A DNA stretch of 64,000 bases, from NCBI GenBank assembly GCA_017457215.1, contig JAFTHU010000009.1, forward strand, positions 1-64,000. Reading direction: 5' to 3'. The stretch is from Clostridia bacterium (GTDB lineage Bacteria > Bacillota > Clostridia > Christensenellales > Borkfalkiaceae). Both the position numbers and the translations under genes were made by a program. Under the pieces are notes generated by a model, which did not search any database, was not told the DNA's origin, and saw only the letters and a list, made by a program, of their open reading frames with translations. How positions within the stretch are numbered: the first letter of the stretch is position 1; each line of letters begins with the position of its first letter. Below are positions 23,166 to 33,179 of the stretch, one piece after another.

Positions 23166-23783
23166 ATGAAAGTATTACTTGTAAACGGAAGTTACCATGA
23201 AAGCGGCTGTACCTATACCGCGCTTGCGGAAGTAGCAAAAGCATTGAACGCAAACGGCGTGGAAACAGAGATTTATCAACTTGGTAAGCAAAAGGTGAGC
23301 GGCTGTATGGGTTGTTGGGCGTGCAAAAAGATAAAAAAATGCGTTATAGAGGACGGCGTAAACGAATTTGTGGCAAAAGCGGCAGAGTTTGACGGGTTCG
23401 TATTCGGTTCGCCCGTATACTATGCTTCGGCGTCTGGTTCATTGGTCAGCTTTATGGACAGAGTATTTTACAGCGGCGGCAAATTTTTGGCGTATAAGCC
23501 GGCGGCTGCGGTGGTAAGTTGCCGCCGCGCGGGCGCAAGCACTACGTTTGACGTAATCAATAAATATTTTACCATCAACAATATGCCCATCGTGGGGTCG
23601 AATTATTGGAATGAAATCCACGGAAACACGGCGGAGGAAGCTGCGCAAGACGAAGAGGGCTTGCAAACGATGCGCATTTTGGGCAATAATATGGCGTGGT
23701 TGTTAAAATGTTTGCAGCTGGGCAAAGAAGCGGGCATAGAACCCGTAAAAGAACGGAAAATCATGACCAATTTTATTCGATAA
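23166..23783 (+). CDS. Flavodoxin-family NADPH-dependent FMN reductase
   Basis: The 205-residue protein begins MKVLLVNGSYHESGCTYTAL, the FMN phosphate loop of flavodoxin-like reductases, and has CMGCWACKKIKKC (a cysteine cluster typical of iron-sulfur flavoproteins, which may hold a cluster), plus FGSPVYYASASGSLVSFMDRVFY. It should reduce FMN or quinone-type substrates with NADPH. Its start has an AGGAGA site. It follows mutY by 12 bp, probably in the same transcript. Confidence 0.85.
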   Translation: MKVLLVNGSYHESGCTYTALAEVAKALNANGVETEIYQLGKQKVSGCMGCWACKKIKKCVIEDGVNEFVAKAAEFDGFVFGSPVYYASASGSLVSFMDRVFYSGGKFLAYKPAAAVVSCRRAGASTTFDVINKYFTINNMPIVGSNYWNEIHGNTAEEAAQDEEGLQTMRILGNNMAWLLKCLQLGKEAGIEPVKERKIMTNFIR

Positions 23784-23842
23784 CGCATATACTGATAAAA
23801 GCGGGCGTCGGTTGGGCGCGCTGAAAAAAGGAGAAATTCTTG

Positions 23843-24427
23843 ATGGAAAGTAAAAACATAGGCAGAAGAAAAATTGTTTCGGTAATCGGTAATCATTCCA
23901 TTGAAAAGGACGGGATTCGGTATAAGATTGCATACGCTTTGGGTAAAGCGTTGATAGATAACGGGTATCGCGTGCAAACGGGCGGATATCGCGGCGTTAT
24001 GCAAGCGGTGATGGCGGGCGCGCATGCTTCGGAACATTATCGCGAGGGAGATACCATTGCGTTGTTGCCTTGTTTTGATACGGAGGCGGCAAACGAATAT
24101 GCAGACGTCGTAATTCCGACGGGGTTGGACGTAATGCGCAACGCTTTGGTTGCGAACGCGTATGCGGTAATCGGTATTGGCGGAGGCGCGGGAACGCTTT
24201 GCGAGTATGCTTTCGCTTGGACGTTTAACCGTTTGATTATAGCCTTTGAAAATACGGGCGGGTGGAGCGAGAAACTTGCTAATACTCGCATTGCGGAGGA
24301 CGCTGATCGCTATCCCGATAACCCCGACGACAAAGTGTACGGGGTGTCTACGGTAGAGGACGCAATAAAGATTTTAAATGAAAACATTGGTCGGTATACC
24401 AGCCGACATACGCCCATTAAGGCATAA
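23843..24427 (+). CDS. TIGR00725/LOG-type nucleotide-binding protein
   Basis: The 194-residue protein has VSVIGNHSIEKDGIRYKIAYALG at the start, YRVQTGGYRGVMQAVMAGAH, and GIGGGAGTLCEYAFAW, the PGGxGTxxE-like loop of the LOG/TIGR00725 group. Related proteins bind nucleoside monophosphates or hydrolyse the phosphoribose of cytokinin precursors. I chose ATG 23843 with AAGGAG at 23827, rather than an upstream TTG. The gene is preceded by the flavodoxin gene and closed by a terminator. Confidence 0.8.
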   Translation: MESKNIGRRKIVSVIGNHSIEKDGIRYKIAYALGKALIDNGYRVQTGGYRGVMQAVMAGAHASEHYREGDTIALLPCFDTEAANEYADVVIPTGLDVMRNALVANAYAVIGIGGGAGTLCEYAFAWTFNRLIIAFENTGGWSEKLANTRIAEDADRYPDNPDDKVYGVSTVEDAIKILNENIGRYTSRHTPIKA

Positions 24428-24439
24428 AAAATAAAAACA

Positions 24440-24477
24440 AAAACCGCTTGTGGAAAAACTCCGCGGCGGTTTTTTTG
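24440..24477 (+). terminator. Terminator after the LOG-type gene
   Basis: AACCGC and GGCGGT pair across a bulged stem followed by TTTTTTT. Confidence 0.8.
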
Positions 24478-24527
24478 TATGAAAGTAGCAAAAGGGACAA
24501 ATACTAAACGGGAAGAGGTTGAAACGC

Positions 24528-24884
24528 ATGTTAAATAGGCGGGAAACGGAGATAATGAAAGTGATATACGGGCTTTGTCATGAAAAGGGCGTAAGCTTGA
24601 TTTCGCCTGCGGAAATTATCGATATGCTTCCGCCGAAGAAAAAATATACCGAGGAACAAGTAGAGGACATATTGCAAGAACTCGCGTTAGACGATTATTT
24701 CGAATTGCTCTCTTCCGAGCGGAAAGGGGAGAAGATGTACGTAATTTCCTTGCGTTCCAACGGCTATGCGTTTAAAAGAGGTTACGTGCAGATGCGGCGG
24801 GACGCATTTGGGAAAATTTTTTGGGCAGTGATTTCTGCCGTCGTTGCGTTTGCGGTGGGCGTTATCCTCAAACGGATATTTTGA
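24528..24884 (+). CDS. Winged-helix-like membrane-anchored hypothetical protein (118 aa)
   Basis: Residues 1-95 look like a winged helix (RRETEIMKVIYGLCHE, then EEQVEDILQELALDDYFELL and YVISLRSNGYAFKRG), and the last 20 form a hydrophobic membrane helix (FWAVISAVVAFAVGVILK). A cytoplasmic DNA- or protein-binding head on a membrane anchor fits, but I know no characterised homologue. ATG 24528 has AAGAGG upstream. Its stop codon lies inside a terminator. Confidence 0.7.
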   Translation: MLNRRETEIMKVIYGLCHEKGVSLISPAEIIDMLPPKKKYTEEQVEDILQELALDDYFELLSSERKGEKMYVISLRSNGYAFKRGYVQMRRDAFGKIFWAVISAVVAFAVGVILKRIF

Positions 24885-24902
24885 GAAAATATCCGTTTTT
24901 TG
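24871..24902 (+). terminator. Terminator with a stop codon inside its loop
   Basis: AACGGATATTTT (24871-24882) pairs with AAAATATCCGTT (24886-24897), then TTTTG. TGA 24882-24884 sits at the loop. Confidence 0.88.
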
Positions 24903-24931
24903 TTTACATTTACCGCTGCTTGTGGTATAAT
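24903..24931 (+). promoter_or_regulatory. Promoter of uvrB-uvrA
   Basis: TTTACA at 24903-24908, 17 bp, extended TGG-TATAAT ending at 24931. No SOS (LexA) box was seen near it; a Cheo box would be GAACN4GTTY and is not present between 24880 and 24970. Confidence 0.8.
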
Positions 24932-24972
24932 ATATAGGCAAACATTTGTTTAACCCGAAGGAGGGGTGTTTT

Positions 24973-26937
24973 ATGGAATTTAAATTACACGCGCCGTACG
25001 CCCCCACGGGGGATCAGCCGCAGGCGATTGAAAAGTTGACGGAAGGGGTTTTAGACGGCATTCGTACGCAAGTTTTGGTCGGGGTTACGGGAAGCGGTAA
25101 AACTTTTACGATGGCAAACGTCATCAAAAACGTCAATCGTCCGACGCTTGTCATTGCGCACAACAAAACGCTTGCCGCGCAGCTTTGCAACGAGTTTCGA
25201 GAATTTTTTCCCGAGAACCGTGTGGAATATTTCGTTTCGTATTATGATTATTATCAACCAGAAAGTTATATTCCGTCTACGGACACCTATATTGAAAAAG
25301 ATTTGAGTATGAACGACGAAATTGACAAACTCCGCAACAGTGCGACGGGGTCGCTTATGGAGCGGAAAGACGTTATCGTCGTGGCTTCGGTTTCTTGTAT
25401 TTACGGGCTGGGCGCACCCGAAGAATATTTTAGACTTTCGCTTTCATTGCGCCCCGGTATGGAGTGGGAACGTAACGATTTGATGCGCAAGCTTATTGAG
25501 TTACAGTATTCTCGCAACGATACGGATTTTCACCGCGCGACGTTCCGCGTTCGCGGCGACGCGTTGGAGATTTTTCCCGCTTCCAATTCGGAAGTGGCGA
25601 TTCGTTTAGAATTTTGGGGGGATGAAATCGAAAAAATTTACGAAGTGGAGGCGTTGACGGGCAACAAACTGAACGAGCTTTCGCACGTGGCGATTTTTCC
25701 CGCCAGCCAATATGCGGTGGGAACAGAGAAACTGCGAGGCGCGCTTGCCATGATTGAAGAGGATTTGCGCGGAGAAGTACGTGCTTTTGAAGAAGAAGGG
25801 AAAATTTTGGAAGCGCAGCGTTTGAAACAGCGTACCGAGCACGATTTGGAGATGATGCGCGAAATCGGGTATTGTAGCGGTATTGAAAATTACAGCCGTT
25901 ATTTTGACGGAAGAAAACCTGGACAACCGTCCTTTACGCTACTCGATTATTTCCCGTCGGGGGAATTTTTGGTGTTTATCGACGAGAGCCATATGACGAT
26001 TCCGCAGATACGAGCAATGTATCACGGCGATTTATCCCGCAAGAAAAATTTGGTGGAATACGGATTTCGTATGCAGGCGGCGTTCGACAATCGTCCTTTG
26101 ACGTTTGCGGAATTTGACGCGCGTGTGCCACAACTTGTGTGCGTATCGGCAACGCCCGCCCCGTACGAATTGGAGCAAGCGGGGCAAAAGGTGGAACAGC
26201 TTATTCGTCCGACGGGCTTATTAGACCCTGAAATTACGGTGAAACCGACGAAAGGACAAATAGACGATTTGCTTTCAGAGATACGGAAAGTTATTGCAGA
26301 CGGGGGGCGTGTATTGATTACGACGCTCACCAAGCGCATGGCGGAAGAATTGACGGATTATTTGAAAGAGCATTCCATTAAAGTAAAATATATGCATAGC
26401 GACGTGGATACGTTGGAGCGTATCGATATTGTGAACGGGTTGCGTCTTGGTGAATTTGACGTGCTTTGCGGTATCAACCTTTTGCGTGAGGGGCTGGACT
26501 TGCCCGAAGTGAAGCTGGTGGCAATTTTAGATGCAGACAAAGAAGGTTTTTTGCGTAGCGATACTTCGCTAATTCAGACGATAGGCAGAGCGGCGCGGAA
26601 CAGCGAGGGACGCGTGATTATGTATGCAGACGTAATCACGGACAGTATGAAACGCGCGATTGGAGAAACGGAACGCCGTCGTAAAATTCAGGACGAATAC
26701 AATAAAAAGCACGGTATCGTGCCCAAAACCATCATTAAAGAAGTAAAATCCACTCTGGCGATAACCAAGAAGAAAGTGGATGATGAAATTAAGATGCAGG
26801 ATATTCCCGACGAAATCGAAAAGCTGAAAGCGTTGATGAAAGTGGCAAGCGGGCAGTTGGATTTTGAACGGGCGATAGAAATTCGTGAAAAGATAGCGGC
26901 GCTGAAGATGAAGCTGCACAAAGCCACGCGGAAATAG
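24973..26937 (+). CDS. uvrB: Excinuclease ABC subunit B
   Basis: The 654-residue helicase-like protein shows the Walker [13 protein letters not shown], the beta-hairpin that probes damaged DNA ([22 protein letters not shown]), [28 protein letters not shown], and the C-terminal UVR domain that binds UvrC. It verifies the lesion after hand-off from UvrA. ATG 24973 follows GAGGGGTG; upstream codons have no homology. Confidence 0.98.
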   Translation: MEFKLHAPYAPTGDQPQAIEKLTEGVLDGIRTQVLVGVTGSGKTFTMANVIKNVNRPTLVIAHNKTLAAQLCNEFREFFPENRVEYFVSYYDYYQPESYIPSTDTYIEKDLSMNDEIDKLRNSATGSLMERKDVIVVASVSCIYGLGAPEEYFRLSLSLRPGMEWERNDLMRKLIELQYSRNDTDFHRATFRVRGDALEIFPASNSEVAIRLEFWGDEIEKIYEVEALTGNKLNELSHVAIFPASQYAVGTEKLRGALAMIEEDLRGEVRAFEEEGKILEAQRLKQRTEHDLEMMREIGYCSGIENYSRYFDGRKPGQPSFTLLDYFPSGEFLVFIDESHMTIPQIRAMYHGDLSRKKNLVEYGFRMQAAFDNRPLTFAEFDARVPQLVCVSATPAPYELEQAGQKVEQLIRPTGLLDPEITVKPTKGQIDDLLSEIRKVIADGGRVLITTLTKRMAEELTDYLKEHSIKVKYMHSDVDTLERIDIVNGLRLGEFDVLCGINLLREGLDLPEVKLVAILDADKEGFLRSDTSLIQTIGRAARNSEGRVIMYADVITDSMKRAIGETERRRKIQDEYNKKHGIVPKTIIKEVKSTLAITKKKVDDEIKMQDIPDEIEKLKALMKVASGQLDFERAIEIREKIAALKMKLHKATRK

Positions 26938-26954
26938 TGGCAAGAGGAAATAGT

Positions 26955-29771
26955 ATGCAAGAAAATATCGTAATCAAAGGTGCAAAAGAGAATAATTTAA
27001 AAAACGTAGATTTGACGATTCCTCGCAATCAGTTGACTGTTTTTACGGGACTTTCGGGTAGCGGGAAATCGACGCTTGCGTTCGATACGATTTTTGCCGA
27101 GGGGCAAAGACGGTACGTGGAGAGCCTTTCTTCCTACGCCCGTCAATTTTTAGGACAAATGGAAAAGCCGGACGTGGAGAGTATCGACGGACTTTCCCCT
27201 GCTATTTCTATCGACCAAAAAACGACTTCGCGTAACCCACGTTCAACGGTGGGGACGGTAACGGAAATTTACGATTATTTCCGTTTGCTCTTTGCGCGTA
27301 TCGGCGTGCCTCATTGTCCGAAGTGCGGGCGGGAAATTCGCCGCCAAACGGTAGACGAAATTTGCGACCACGTTATGGCAATGCCGGAGGGAAGCAAGAT
27401 TCTTGTCAATGCTCCCGTTGTGCGAGGCAGAAAAGGGGAATACGTCAAAGATCTGAACGGGTTTAAAAAGAGCGGATACGGCAGGGTAAAGATTGACGGA
27501 ATCGTTTACGATTTACAAGAAGAAATTAAGCTGGAAAAGAATATTAAACACAATATTTCCGTGGTGGTAGACCGACTGGTTATCAAACCGACGATACAAA
27601 AACGGTTGACTGACAGTTTGGAGGCGGCGTTAAAGCTTGCCGACGGGTTGGTGGTTATCGATTGCGAGGGGAAAGAGGAACTCTATTCCATCAATTACGC
27701 TTGTCCTGATTGCGGCGTTTCGTTGGAAGAAATCGAGCCTCGTATGTTTTCATTTAATACCGTATATGGTGCTTGCCCTGTTTGTTCGGGGTTGGGTATG
27801 AAACAGTTTGTCGACCCCGATTTGATTTGTCCTGACAAAACGAAGACTCTGCGCGAGGGCGCAATGAAAGTAACGGGTTGGAATTTAGGTTCGGGAACGA
27901 TGGCGCTTATGGAGCTTTCCGCGCTTTCGAAAGCGTACGGATTTTCGTTGGACGTGCCCGTGAAAGACCTGCCCGAGGGGATTTACGAAATTTTGATGTA
28001 CGGCAGCGACAAGACGGTGGATATGCATTACCAGACCCGCTCCTTTTCGGGTAGTTTTAAAAAGCATTGGGAAGGATACGTCAACAATATGCAACGGCGT
28101 TACGGCACGACGACTTCGGACGGCGTGAAAAGCGATATTGAACGGTTGATGCGGAGTGCGCCTTGCGACGGCTGCGGCGGAAAACGTTTGAAAAAGGAAG
28201 CGTTGTCAGTGTACGTCGGCGGCAAAAATATTTGGGAACTTTGTGAAATGTCCGTGGATAAGCTTTGCGATTTTATGGACGAGCTGTTGACGAAACTGAC
28301 GAAAACGGAACATTTGATTGCGGACGCGATTATCAAAGAAATCAACAATCGCTTGGGATTTTTACGGAACGTGGGGTTGAATTATTTGACGTTGACGAGA
28401 ACGGCGGTTACTTTGTCGGGCGGCGAGAGTCAGCGTATCCGTCTTGCCACGCAAATCGGCAGTGCATTGACGGGTGTGTTGTATATTTTGGACGAACCGA
28501 GTATCGGTTTGCACCAACGCGACAACGAAAAATTGCTCAACTCGCTTAAAGGTTTGCGGGATTTGGGGAATACGCTTATTGTGGTAGAACACGACGAAGA
28601 TACTATGCGTGCGGCGGATTTTATTGTCGATATCGGGCCGAAAGCGGGCGTGCACGGCGGGGAAGTGGTGGCTTGCGGTACGCAAGCGGATATTATGAAT
28701 GAGCCCCGTTCGATTACGGGCGATTATCTGGCGGGCAGACGGAAGATTGAAACGCCGCTGGTTAGAAAGCAACCTACGGACAAGTGGTTGAAACTGTACG
28801 GCTGCAAGCAAAACAATTTAAAAAACGTGGATATCAAAGTGCCCGTGGGCTTGATTACTGCCGTAACGGGGGTGTCGGGGAGTGGAAAATCGAGTTTTGT
28901 GAACGAAATCGTATATCCTTTGCTTGCCAATACGCACAACGGCGCGAAGCATAAACTCGGCGCATACGAGAAGGCGGAGGGCGTAGAATATTTTGACAAA
29001 GTAATTGCCATTGATCAATCGCCGATTGGCAGAACGCCGCGGAGCAATCCTGCTACGTATACGGGGGTATTCAACGCTATACGTGATTTGTTTGCTATGA
29101 CGCGTGACGCGAAGGAACGCGGGTATAAAGCGGGGCGTTTTTCGTTCAACGTTTCGGGTGGTAGATGCGAGCACTGTTTTGGCGACGGTATTATTAAGAT
29201 AGAAATGCATTTCTTGCCCGATATTTTCGTGCCCTGCGAAGTATGTGGCGGAAAACGGTATAACCGCGAAACGATTGAGGTAAAATACAAGGGTAAGAGT
29301 ATTGCCGACGTGTTGGATATGACGGTGGAAGAGGCGTGTGAGTTCTTTGCGCCCGTACCTACGATTTATAATAAGATAAAGACGTTAAACGACGTAGGGT
29401 TGGGATATATCAAACTTGGGCAGAGTTCTACCACGCTTTCCGGCGGCGAGGCGCAGCGTGTAAAACTTGCTACCGAACTTGCCAAACGTTCGACGGGAAA
29501 GACGTTGTATATTTTGGATGAACCGACGACGGGGTTGCACAGCTATGACGTGGATAAGCTGATTAAAATTTTGTTGCAGCTTCGCGAGGGGGGCAACAGC
29601 GTTTTGGTTATCGAGCATAATTTGGATGTGATTAAAACGGCGGATTATATTATCGATTTAGGACCGGAGGGCGGAAACGGCGGCGGTACGGTGGTGTGCG
29701 AGGGCACGCCTGAAGAAGTGGCGAAAGTAGATGAAAGCTACACGGGACAATTTTTGAAAAAAGTGTTATAA
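26955..29771 (+). CDS. uvrA: Excinuclease ABC subunit A
   Basis: The 938-residue protein has two ABC ATPase halves (FTGLSGSGKSTLAFDT and VTGVSGSGKSSFVNEI), two signature motifs (LSGGESQRIRLA and LSGGEAQRVKLA) and the zinc modules with CxxC clusters (CPKCGREI, CEHCFGDG.., CEVCGGKRYN). It finds DNA damage with UvrB. I use ATG 26955 with AAGAGGA upstream; GTG 26937 overlaps the uvrB stop. uvrB and uvrA form one transcript. Confidence 0.98.
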   Translation: MQENIVIKGAKENNLKNVDLTIPRNQLTVFTGLSGSGKSTLAFDTIFAEGQRRYVESLSSYARQFLGQMEKPDVESIDGLSPAISIDQKTTSRNPRSTVGTVTEIYDYFRLLFARIGVPHCPKCGREIRRQTVDEICDHVMAMPEGSKILVNAPVVRGRKGEYVKDLNGFKKSGYGRVKIDGIVYDLQEEIKLEKNIKHNISVVVDRLVIKPTIQKRLTDSLEAALKLADGLVVIDCEGKEELYSINYACPDCGVSLEEIEPRMFSFNTVYGACPVCSGLGMKQFVDPDLICPDKTKTLREGAMKVTGWNLGSGTMALMELSALSKAYGFSLDVPVKDLPEGIYEILMYGSDKTVDMHYQTRSFSGSFKKHWEGYVNNMQRRYGTTTSDGVKSDIERLMRSAPCDGCGGKRLKKEALSVYVGGKNIWELCEMSVDKLCDFMDELLTKLTKTEHLIADAIIKEINNRLGFLRNVGLNYLTLTRTAVTLSGGESQRIRLATQIGSALTGVLYILDEPSIGLHQRDNEKLLNSLKGLRDLGNTLIVVEHDEDTMRAADFIVDIGPKAGVHGGEVVACGTQADIMNEPRSITGDYLAGRRKIETPLVRKQPTDKWLKLYGCKQNNLKNVDIKVPVGLITAVTGVSGSGKSSFVNEIVYPLLANTHNGAKHKLGAYEKAEGVEYFDKVIAIDQSPIGRTPRSNPATYTGVFNAIRDLFAMTRDAKERGYKAGRFSFNVSGGRCEHCFGDGIIKIEMHFLPDIFVPCEVCGGKRYNRETIEVKYKGKSIADVLDMTVEEACEFFAPVPTIYNKIKTLNDVGLGYIKLGQSSTTLSGGEAQRVKLATELAKRSTGKTLYILDEPTTGLHSYDVDKLIKILLQLREGGNSVLVIEHNLDVIKTADYIIDLGPEGGNGGGTVVCEGTPEEVAKVDESYTGQFLKKVL

Positions 29772-29776
29772 AAATC

Positions 29777-29812
29777 ACCCCTTCCGACAGTTGTCGACGG
29801 AAGGGGTTTATT
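29777..29812 (+). terminator. Terminator after uvrA
   Basis: ACCCCTTCCG pairs with CGGAAGGGGT across a 10-nt loop, followed by TTATT. This is a modest T run. Confidence 0.75.
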
Positions 29813-29855
29813 ATGCGTATTTGTGGGCGGTAACGCCCTGTTCTTGTATAAAAAT

Positions 29856-29881
29856 ACCCCCGACGGATTTCCGTCGGGGGT
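29856..29881 (-). terminator. Terminator of pckG
   Basis: On the minus strand ACCCCCGACGG and CCGTCGGGGGT pair with a 3-nt loop, then ATTTTTATAC. Confidence 0.85.
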
Positions 29882-29894
29882 TGCTTACGCTAAA

Positions 29895-31673
29895 TTATTT
29901 TGCGCAGTTTGCTTTCAATATTGCAAGGTTATCCATGATTTCCTTGGGCATCTTGTCGCCGAAGTTTTCTGCGTAGTAGTTGGTGATTTCTTCTGCTTCT
30001 GCTGCCCAACGAGCTTTGTCAACAACAAGGAGCTTATCAAGCGTTTCTGCGTCGATATCGCAGTTTTCGATGTTGATATCCTTTGCATAAGGAAGATAGC
30101 CGATTGCCGTTTCACGAGCATCTACGTTGCCTTCGCAACGATCCAAAATCCAATCGAGAACGCGCATATTGTCGCCGAAACCAGGCCACATGAAGTTGCC
30201 GTTTTCGTCCTGGCGGAACCAGTTTACGTTGAAGATCTTGGGCTGCTTTTCAGCGGGAACTTTCGCGCCCATATCAATCCAGTGCTGGAAGTATTGGTCA
30301 ACCGAGTAACCCATGAAAGGTTTCATTGCCATAGGGTCGTGGCGAAGTACGCCAACTGCGCCCGTAGCCGCCGCCGTCGTTTCGGAGGACATAATCGTAC
30401 CTACGAACGTACCGTGGTTCCAATCTCTGGATTGGTAAACGAGCGGGGTCGTCGTTGCTCTTCTGCCGCCGAAGATGATTGCGGAAAGGGGAACGCCTGC
30501 CTTCGAATTGAATTCGGGAGAGATGCAAGGGCAGTTTTCTGCAGGTGCGGTGAAACGGGAGTTGGGATGCGCTGCGTTTCTGCCGCAGTCAGGCGTCCAA
30601 GGCTTGCCCGTCCAGTCGATAAGTTCTGCAGGAGCTTGCTTCGTGAGCTTTTCCCACCAAACGGTGTTGTCAGCGGGGTTAAGAGCAACGTTCGTGAAGA
30701 TCGTGCCTTTCATGGTGGAAGCAAGTGCGTTGGGGTTGGATTTTTCGTTCGTACCAGGAGCAACGCCGAAGAAACCGTTTTCGGGGTTGCATGCCCACAA
30801 TCTGCCGTCTTCGCCAACGCGGATCCATGCGATATCGTCGCCTACGCATTGTACTTGATAGCCAGCGTCAAGATACTGCTTGGGAGGAATCAACATTGCA
30901 AGGTTCGTCTTACCGCAAGCGGAAGGGAATGCAGCCGCAACGTATTTCATTTCCTTATCTTGAGGGCGTTTTACGCCGAGGATAAGCATGTGTTCTGCCA
31001 TCCAACCTTCTTTTTTACCAAGGTTGGTTGCGATACGGAGTGCGAAGCACTTTTTACCGAGCAATACGTTACCGCCGTAAGCCGAGTTTACAGAGATAAT
31101 CGTGTTGTCTTCAGGGAAGTGCATGATATATCTCTTTTCGGGGTCTACGTTACATTTTGCGTGGAAACCCTTTACGAAGTCGCCGTCTGCGCCAAGTTGA
31201 TCAAGGCACATTTTGCCAACTCTCGTCATGATCATCATGTTGAGTACAACGTAGATGGAATCGGTGATTTCGATACCGATTTTAGAGAAAGGCGAGCCTA
31301 CAACGCCCATCGAATAGGGGATAACGTACATCGTTCTGCCTTTGTATGCGCCCTTTGCAATTTCGTTTACCATTGCATAAGCGTCCTTGGGTGCCTTCCA
31401 CTTAACGATAGAGTGGGGAAGTGCGTCTGCTTCGTTTTCGCAGCAAATGAAGGTTCTGTCTTCTACACGCGCAACGTCGTTTTCTGCCGTTCTGTGATAG
31501 TAGCAGCCAGGGAGTTTTTCTTGGTTGAGTTTGATGATTTCGCCCGTAGCGCAAGCTTCTTCGCGAAGTGCGTCGCGCTGTGCATCGCTGCCGTCAATCC
31601 AAACCACTTTGTCGGGTTGCGCAAAAGCTTCAACGTCCGCAACAAATTGAAGAACTTTTTTGTTGTTAGTCAT
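29895..31673 (-). CDS. pckG: Phosphoenolpyruvate carboxykinase (GTP type)
   Basis: The 592-residue enzyme has the GTP-type PEPCK features: the Cys-containing P-loop FPSACGKTNLAMLIPP, GDDIAWIRVGEDGRL, and LHPWWEKL-like TVWWEKLTK, and length near 600 as in GTP forms. It interconverts oxaloacetate and PEP; clostridia that ferment sugars can use it to fix CO2 or make oxaloacetate. An AAGGAG site precedes the ATG. It is monocistronic, with its own promoter and terminator. ATP-type PEPCK is more usual in Clostridia. Confidence 0.96.
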   Translation of the reverse strand: MTNNKKVLQFVADVEAFAQPDKVVWIDGSDAQRDALREEACATGEIIKLNQEKLPGCYYHRTAENDVARVEDRTFICCENEADALPHSIVKWKAPKDAYAMVNEIAKGAYKGRTMYVIPYSMGVVGSPFSKIGIEITDSIYVVLNMMIMTRVGKMCLDQLGADGDFVKGFHAKCNVDPEKRYIMHFPEDNTIISVNSAYGGNVLLGKKCFALRIATNLGKKEGWMAEHMLILGVKRPQDKEMKYVAAAFPSACGKTNLAMLIPPKQYLDAGYQVQCVGDDIAWIRVGEDGRLWACNPENGFFGVAPGTNEKSNPNALASTMKGTIFTNVALNPADNTVWWEKLTKQAPAELIDWTGKPWTPDCGRNAAHPNSRFTAPAENCPCISPEFNSKAGVPLSAIIFGGRRATTTPLVYQSRDWNHGTFVGTIMSSETTAAATGAVGVLRHDPMAMKPFMGYSVDQYFQHWIDMGAKVPAEKQPKIFNVNWFRQDENGNFMWPGFGDNMRVLDWILDRCEGNVDARETAIGYLPYAKDINIENCDIDAETLDKLLVVDKARWAAEAEEITNYYAENFGDKMPKEIMDNLAILKANCAK

Positions 31674-31759
31674 AGTGTATCTCCTTTGAAATTAATTTTT
31701 TTCTTTTCGTTATTGTCGGCTTGTTCTCGGGCGCAAGTTCGCCCTTGTATGCCAAGTAT

Positions 31760-31788
31760 ATTATATCATAAAAAAAACAGAAAGTAAA
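31760..31788 (-). promoter_or_regulatory. Promoter of pckG
   Basis: On the minus strand TTTACT (31788-31783), 17 bp, TATAAT (31765-31760). The leader to the ATG is about 80 nt. Confidence 0.85.
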
Positions 31789-31841
31789 CCCTTTTATTGA
31801 AAAAATTTTCCTATTTTGGAAAAAAAGATGTCAGTCCCCTC

Positions 31842-31869
31842 TTGACAGACTTTTTTTCTGTGCTATACT
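31842..31869 (+). promoter_or_regulatory. Promoter of the 105-aa protein gene
   Basis: TTGACA at 31842-31847 and extended TGC-TATACT ending at 31869, 16-bp spacer. Confidence 0.8.
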
Positions 31870-31940
31870 GCTTTTCCGCCCGCAAAAACGGGTATTTTCT
31901 GGAAATTTTTGCACACACTGCCAAAAGGAGGGCGCATTGC

Positions 31941-32258
31941 ATGGAAAAAACAAAATATTCAGACAACCGTCTCGCCGAGGAATTAGACGTAATCGTATTG
32001 ATAAACAACACTTTAAAGCCGCTTGGGTTTCCTAGCGGGTCGCTTGGCAGACTCACCTATTCGTACACGGGCAGAGGGAGGCGAATGTATGCGTTGCTTT
32101 TTGCCAAGGACGGAAAAAGAAAAGAAGTGCCGCTGCGTTTGCGGGATTTTCGCGTGTTGGATGAACGAAACCGACGCGACTGCGCTTTGATGACGCAGCT
32201 CCCTGCATTAAACGCCGCAAGCGAAAGTCTTTTGCAGGAAAAAACGGCGGTTTATTAA
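31941..32258 (+). CDS. Hypothetical protein, 105 aa
   Basis: A well-marked gene with promoter and AAGGAGGGCG ribosome site, 105 residues. The sequence is basic, with a segment LGRLTYSYTGRGRRMYALLFAKDGKRKEVPLRLRDF, and no membrane helix or cysteine. It may be a small nucleic-acid-binding protein, which is only a guess from the Arg content. I do not recognise a family. It stands alone between pckG and proB. Confidence 0.65.
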   Translation: MEKTKYSDNRLAEELDVIVLINNTLKPLGFPSGSLGRLTYSYTGRGRRMYALLFAKDGKRKEVPLRLRDFRVLDERNRRDCALMTQLPALNAASESLLQEKTAVY

Positions 32259-32309
32259 TTTATTTTGCGCGCTTTTTATTTTTTCATGCAAAATTTCCGT
32301 TTTTCCCGC

Positions 32310-32338
32310 TTGACAAAAGATATATTCCACTGTATACT
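32310..32338 (+). promoter_or_regulatory. Promoter of proB-proA-proC
   Basis: TTGACA at 32310-32315 and TATACT at 32333-32338, 17 bp. Confidence 0.85.
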
Positions 32339-32404
32339 ATAATGTATAATCGAAAAAGCGGTTTATCGCCTCGGTTTTTATCGAAAAAGGGAATTATAGA
32401 AAAA

Positions 32405-33172
32405 ATGAGATTGGTGATTAAAGTTGGCACTTCTACGCTGGCGCATGAAACGGGAAAATTGAATATTAAACGGACGAATGCGTTGTGCGGAGTGTTGAGC
32501 GATTTAAAAAATGCGGGGCACGAAGTGATTTTGGTGTCGTCGGGCGCAATCGGAATGGGGGTTGGGAAACTCGGACTGGTGGAAAAGCCGACGGATATTC
32601 CCACCAAACAGGCGGCTGCTGCCGTGGGACAGTGTGAGCTGATGTATACTTACGACCGCACGTTTACCGAATACGGGCATACGGTGGCGCAGATATTATT
32701 GACGGGGTCGGACTTTTCCGCCGAAGATAGACATCAAAATTTTACGAACACGCTTTTCCGTTTGTTGGAACTTGGGGCTTTGCCCATTATCAACGAGAAC
32801 GATACGATTGCTACCGAAGAAATCAAGGTGGGGGATAACGATACTCTTTCGGCATTCGTTGCGGCGAGTGCAAAAGCCGACTTGTTGGTGATTTTGTCGG
32901 ACGTGGACGGGTTATATTCTGCCGATCCGCATAAAAATACTGACGCGAAATTGATAAAAAATGTACACGGGTGCCCTGAAAAGCTGTTTTCGTTGGCAGG
33001 CGGCGTAGGTTCGGCATTGGGAACGGGCGGTATGCGAACGAAATTGAACGCAGCAAAACTGTGCGTGGCAAGCGGCGTGGATATGGCGATTGCCAACGGG
33101 GAAAACCCCGAAATTTTATATGAAATCGTAGCCGGAAAGGAAGGAAATTATACAAGATTTTCCGTGGAGTGA
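32405..33172 (+). CDS. proB: Glutamate 5-kinase (short form)
   Basis: The 255-residue protein has the amino-acid-kinase domain: VIKVGTSTLAHETGKLN, LVSSGAIGMGVGKLGL, PIINENDTIATEEIKVGDNDTLSAFVA, and LSDVDGLYSADP. The C-terminal PUA domain is absent, a form seen in many Gram-positives. It makes gamma-glutamyl phosphate from glutamate. The ATG at 32405 has only a weak AAGGG ribosome site. proB-proA are separated by 7 bp and are translated in a coupled way. Confidence 0.96.
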   Translation: MRLVIKVGTSTLAHETGKLNIKRTNALCGVLSDLKNAGHEVILVSSGAIGMGVGKLGLVEKPTDIPTKQAAAAVGQCELMYTYDRTFTEYGHTVAQILLTGSDFSAEDRHQNFTNTLFRLLELGALPIINENDTIATEEIKVGDNDTLSAFVAASAKADLLVILSDVDGLYSADPHKNTDAKLIKNVHGCPEKLFSLAGGVGSALGTGGMRTKLNAAKLCVASGVDMAIANGENPEILYEIVAGKEGNYTRFSVE

Positions 33173-33179
33173 GAAAGAT

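Noticed and set aside
29823..31787. A 654-residue open frame on the plus strand opposite pckG
   Set aside because: It is the antisense of pckG, has no ribosome site or family features and arises from codon bias in pckG.
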